Shown: positions 13,822-16,186 of the stretch, piece after piece
Layout: the number at the start of each line of letters is the position of its first letter
How positions within the stretch are numbered: position 1 is the stretch's first letter
Source: Haloferacaceae archaeon
GTDB lineage: Archaea > Halobacteriota > Halobacteria > Halobacteriales > Haloferacaceae
Assembly (NCBI GenBank): GCA_003554115.1
Contig: PWFE01000124.1
Span: 1 to 16,186 of the forward strand
DNA: 16,186 bases
Direction of reading: 5' to 3'
The notes under the pieces: model-generated
Told to the model about the DNA's origin: nothing
Database searches by the model: none
The model's input: only the letters and a program-made list of their open reading frames with translations
Program-made: the position numbers and the translations under genes

Positions 13822-16186
<2,365 letters not shown>

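Overview
The window is chromosomal DNA from a halophilic archaeon (class Halobacteria). The evidence is a strongly acidic proteome, short intergenic gaps with an archaeal TATA-like box about 26-31 bp ahead of many start codons, archaeal-type enzymes (SAM synthetase, mevalonate-pathway decarboxylase, topoisomerase VI), and a DNA gyrase operon beside the topoisomerase VI genes, an arrangement I know from haloarchaea. I estimate base composition by eye as moderately GC-rich, somewhat low for the class. I cannot name the genus.

Layout: (1) 1-2128 holds the 5' end of pyrB (minus, cut by the window edge), a small ASCH-domain protein (plus), a 2Fe-2S ferredoxin (minus) and the haloarchaeal mevalonate-pathway decarboxylase (plus). 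(2) 2182-5120 is a signalling block on the minus strand: a soluble PAS histidine kinase, an AT-rich 332-bp gap, a haloarchaeal protein of unknown function, and a four-helix membrane histidine kinase. No response regulator lies beside either kinase. (3) 5174-8051 holds SAM synthetase and a CYTH-domain protein on the minus strand, divergent from a long SlyD-like FKBP prolyl isomerase. (4) 8105-10062 holds two uncharacterised membrane proteins (plus) and a DUF47/PhoU-like protein (minus). (5) 10125-16186 holds DNA topology genes: top6B-top6A as a minus-strand operon and, divergent from it across a 186-bp promoter region, gyrB-gyrA with a 4-base overlap (gyrA is cut by the window end).

Most of the window is ordinary haloarchaeal core genome. 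There is no transposase, CRISPR array, rRNA or tRNA that I can see, and I do not see an obviously new multi-gene system. The points most worth a second look are a ~200-residue region inside the Top6B H2TH domain that contains an ungapped internal duplication, two nested inverted repeats midway between the top6B and gyrB promoters, an inverted repeat at the predicted transcription start of the PAS kinase in the AT-rich gap, and the Met/Gly-rich acidic C-terminal extension of the FKBP protein.

The genes do not form one pathway. The only tight functional group is the topoisomerases: gyrase introduces negative supercoils, topoisomerase VI relaxes and decatenates, and the two operons share one intergenic region, so their expression could be co-ordinated through local supercoiling or a shared regulator.
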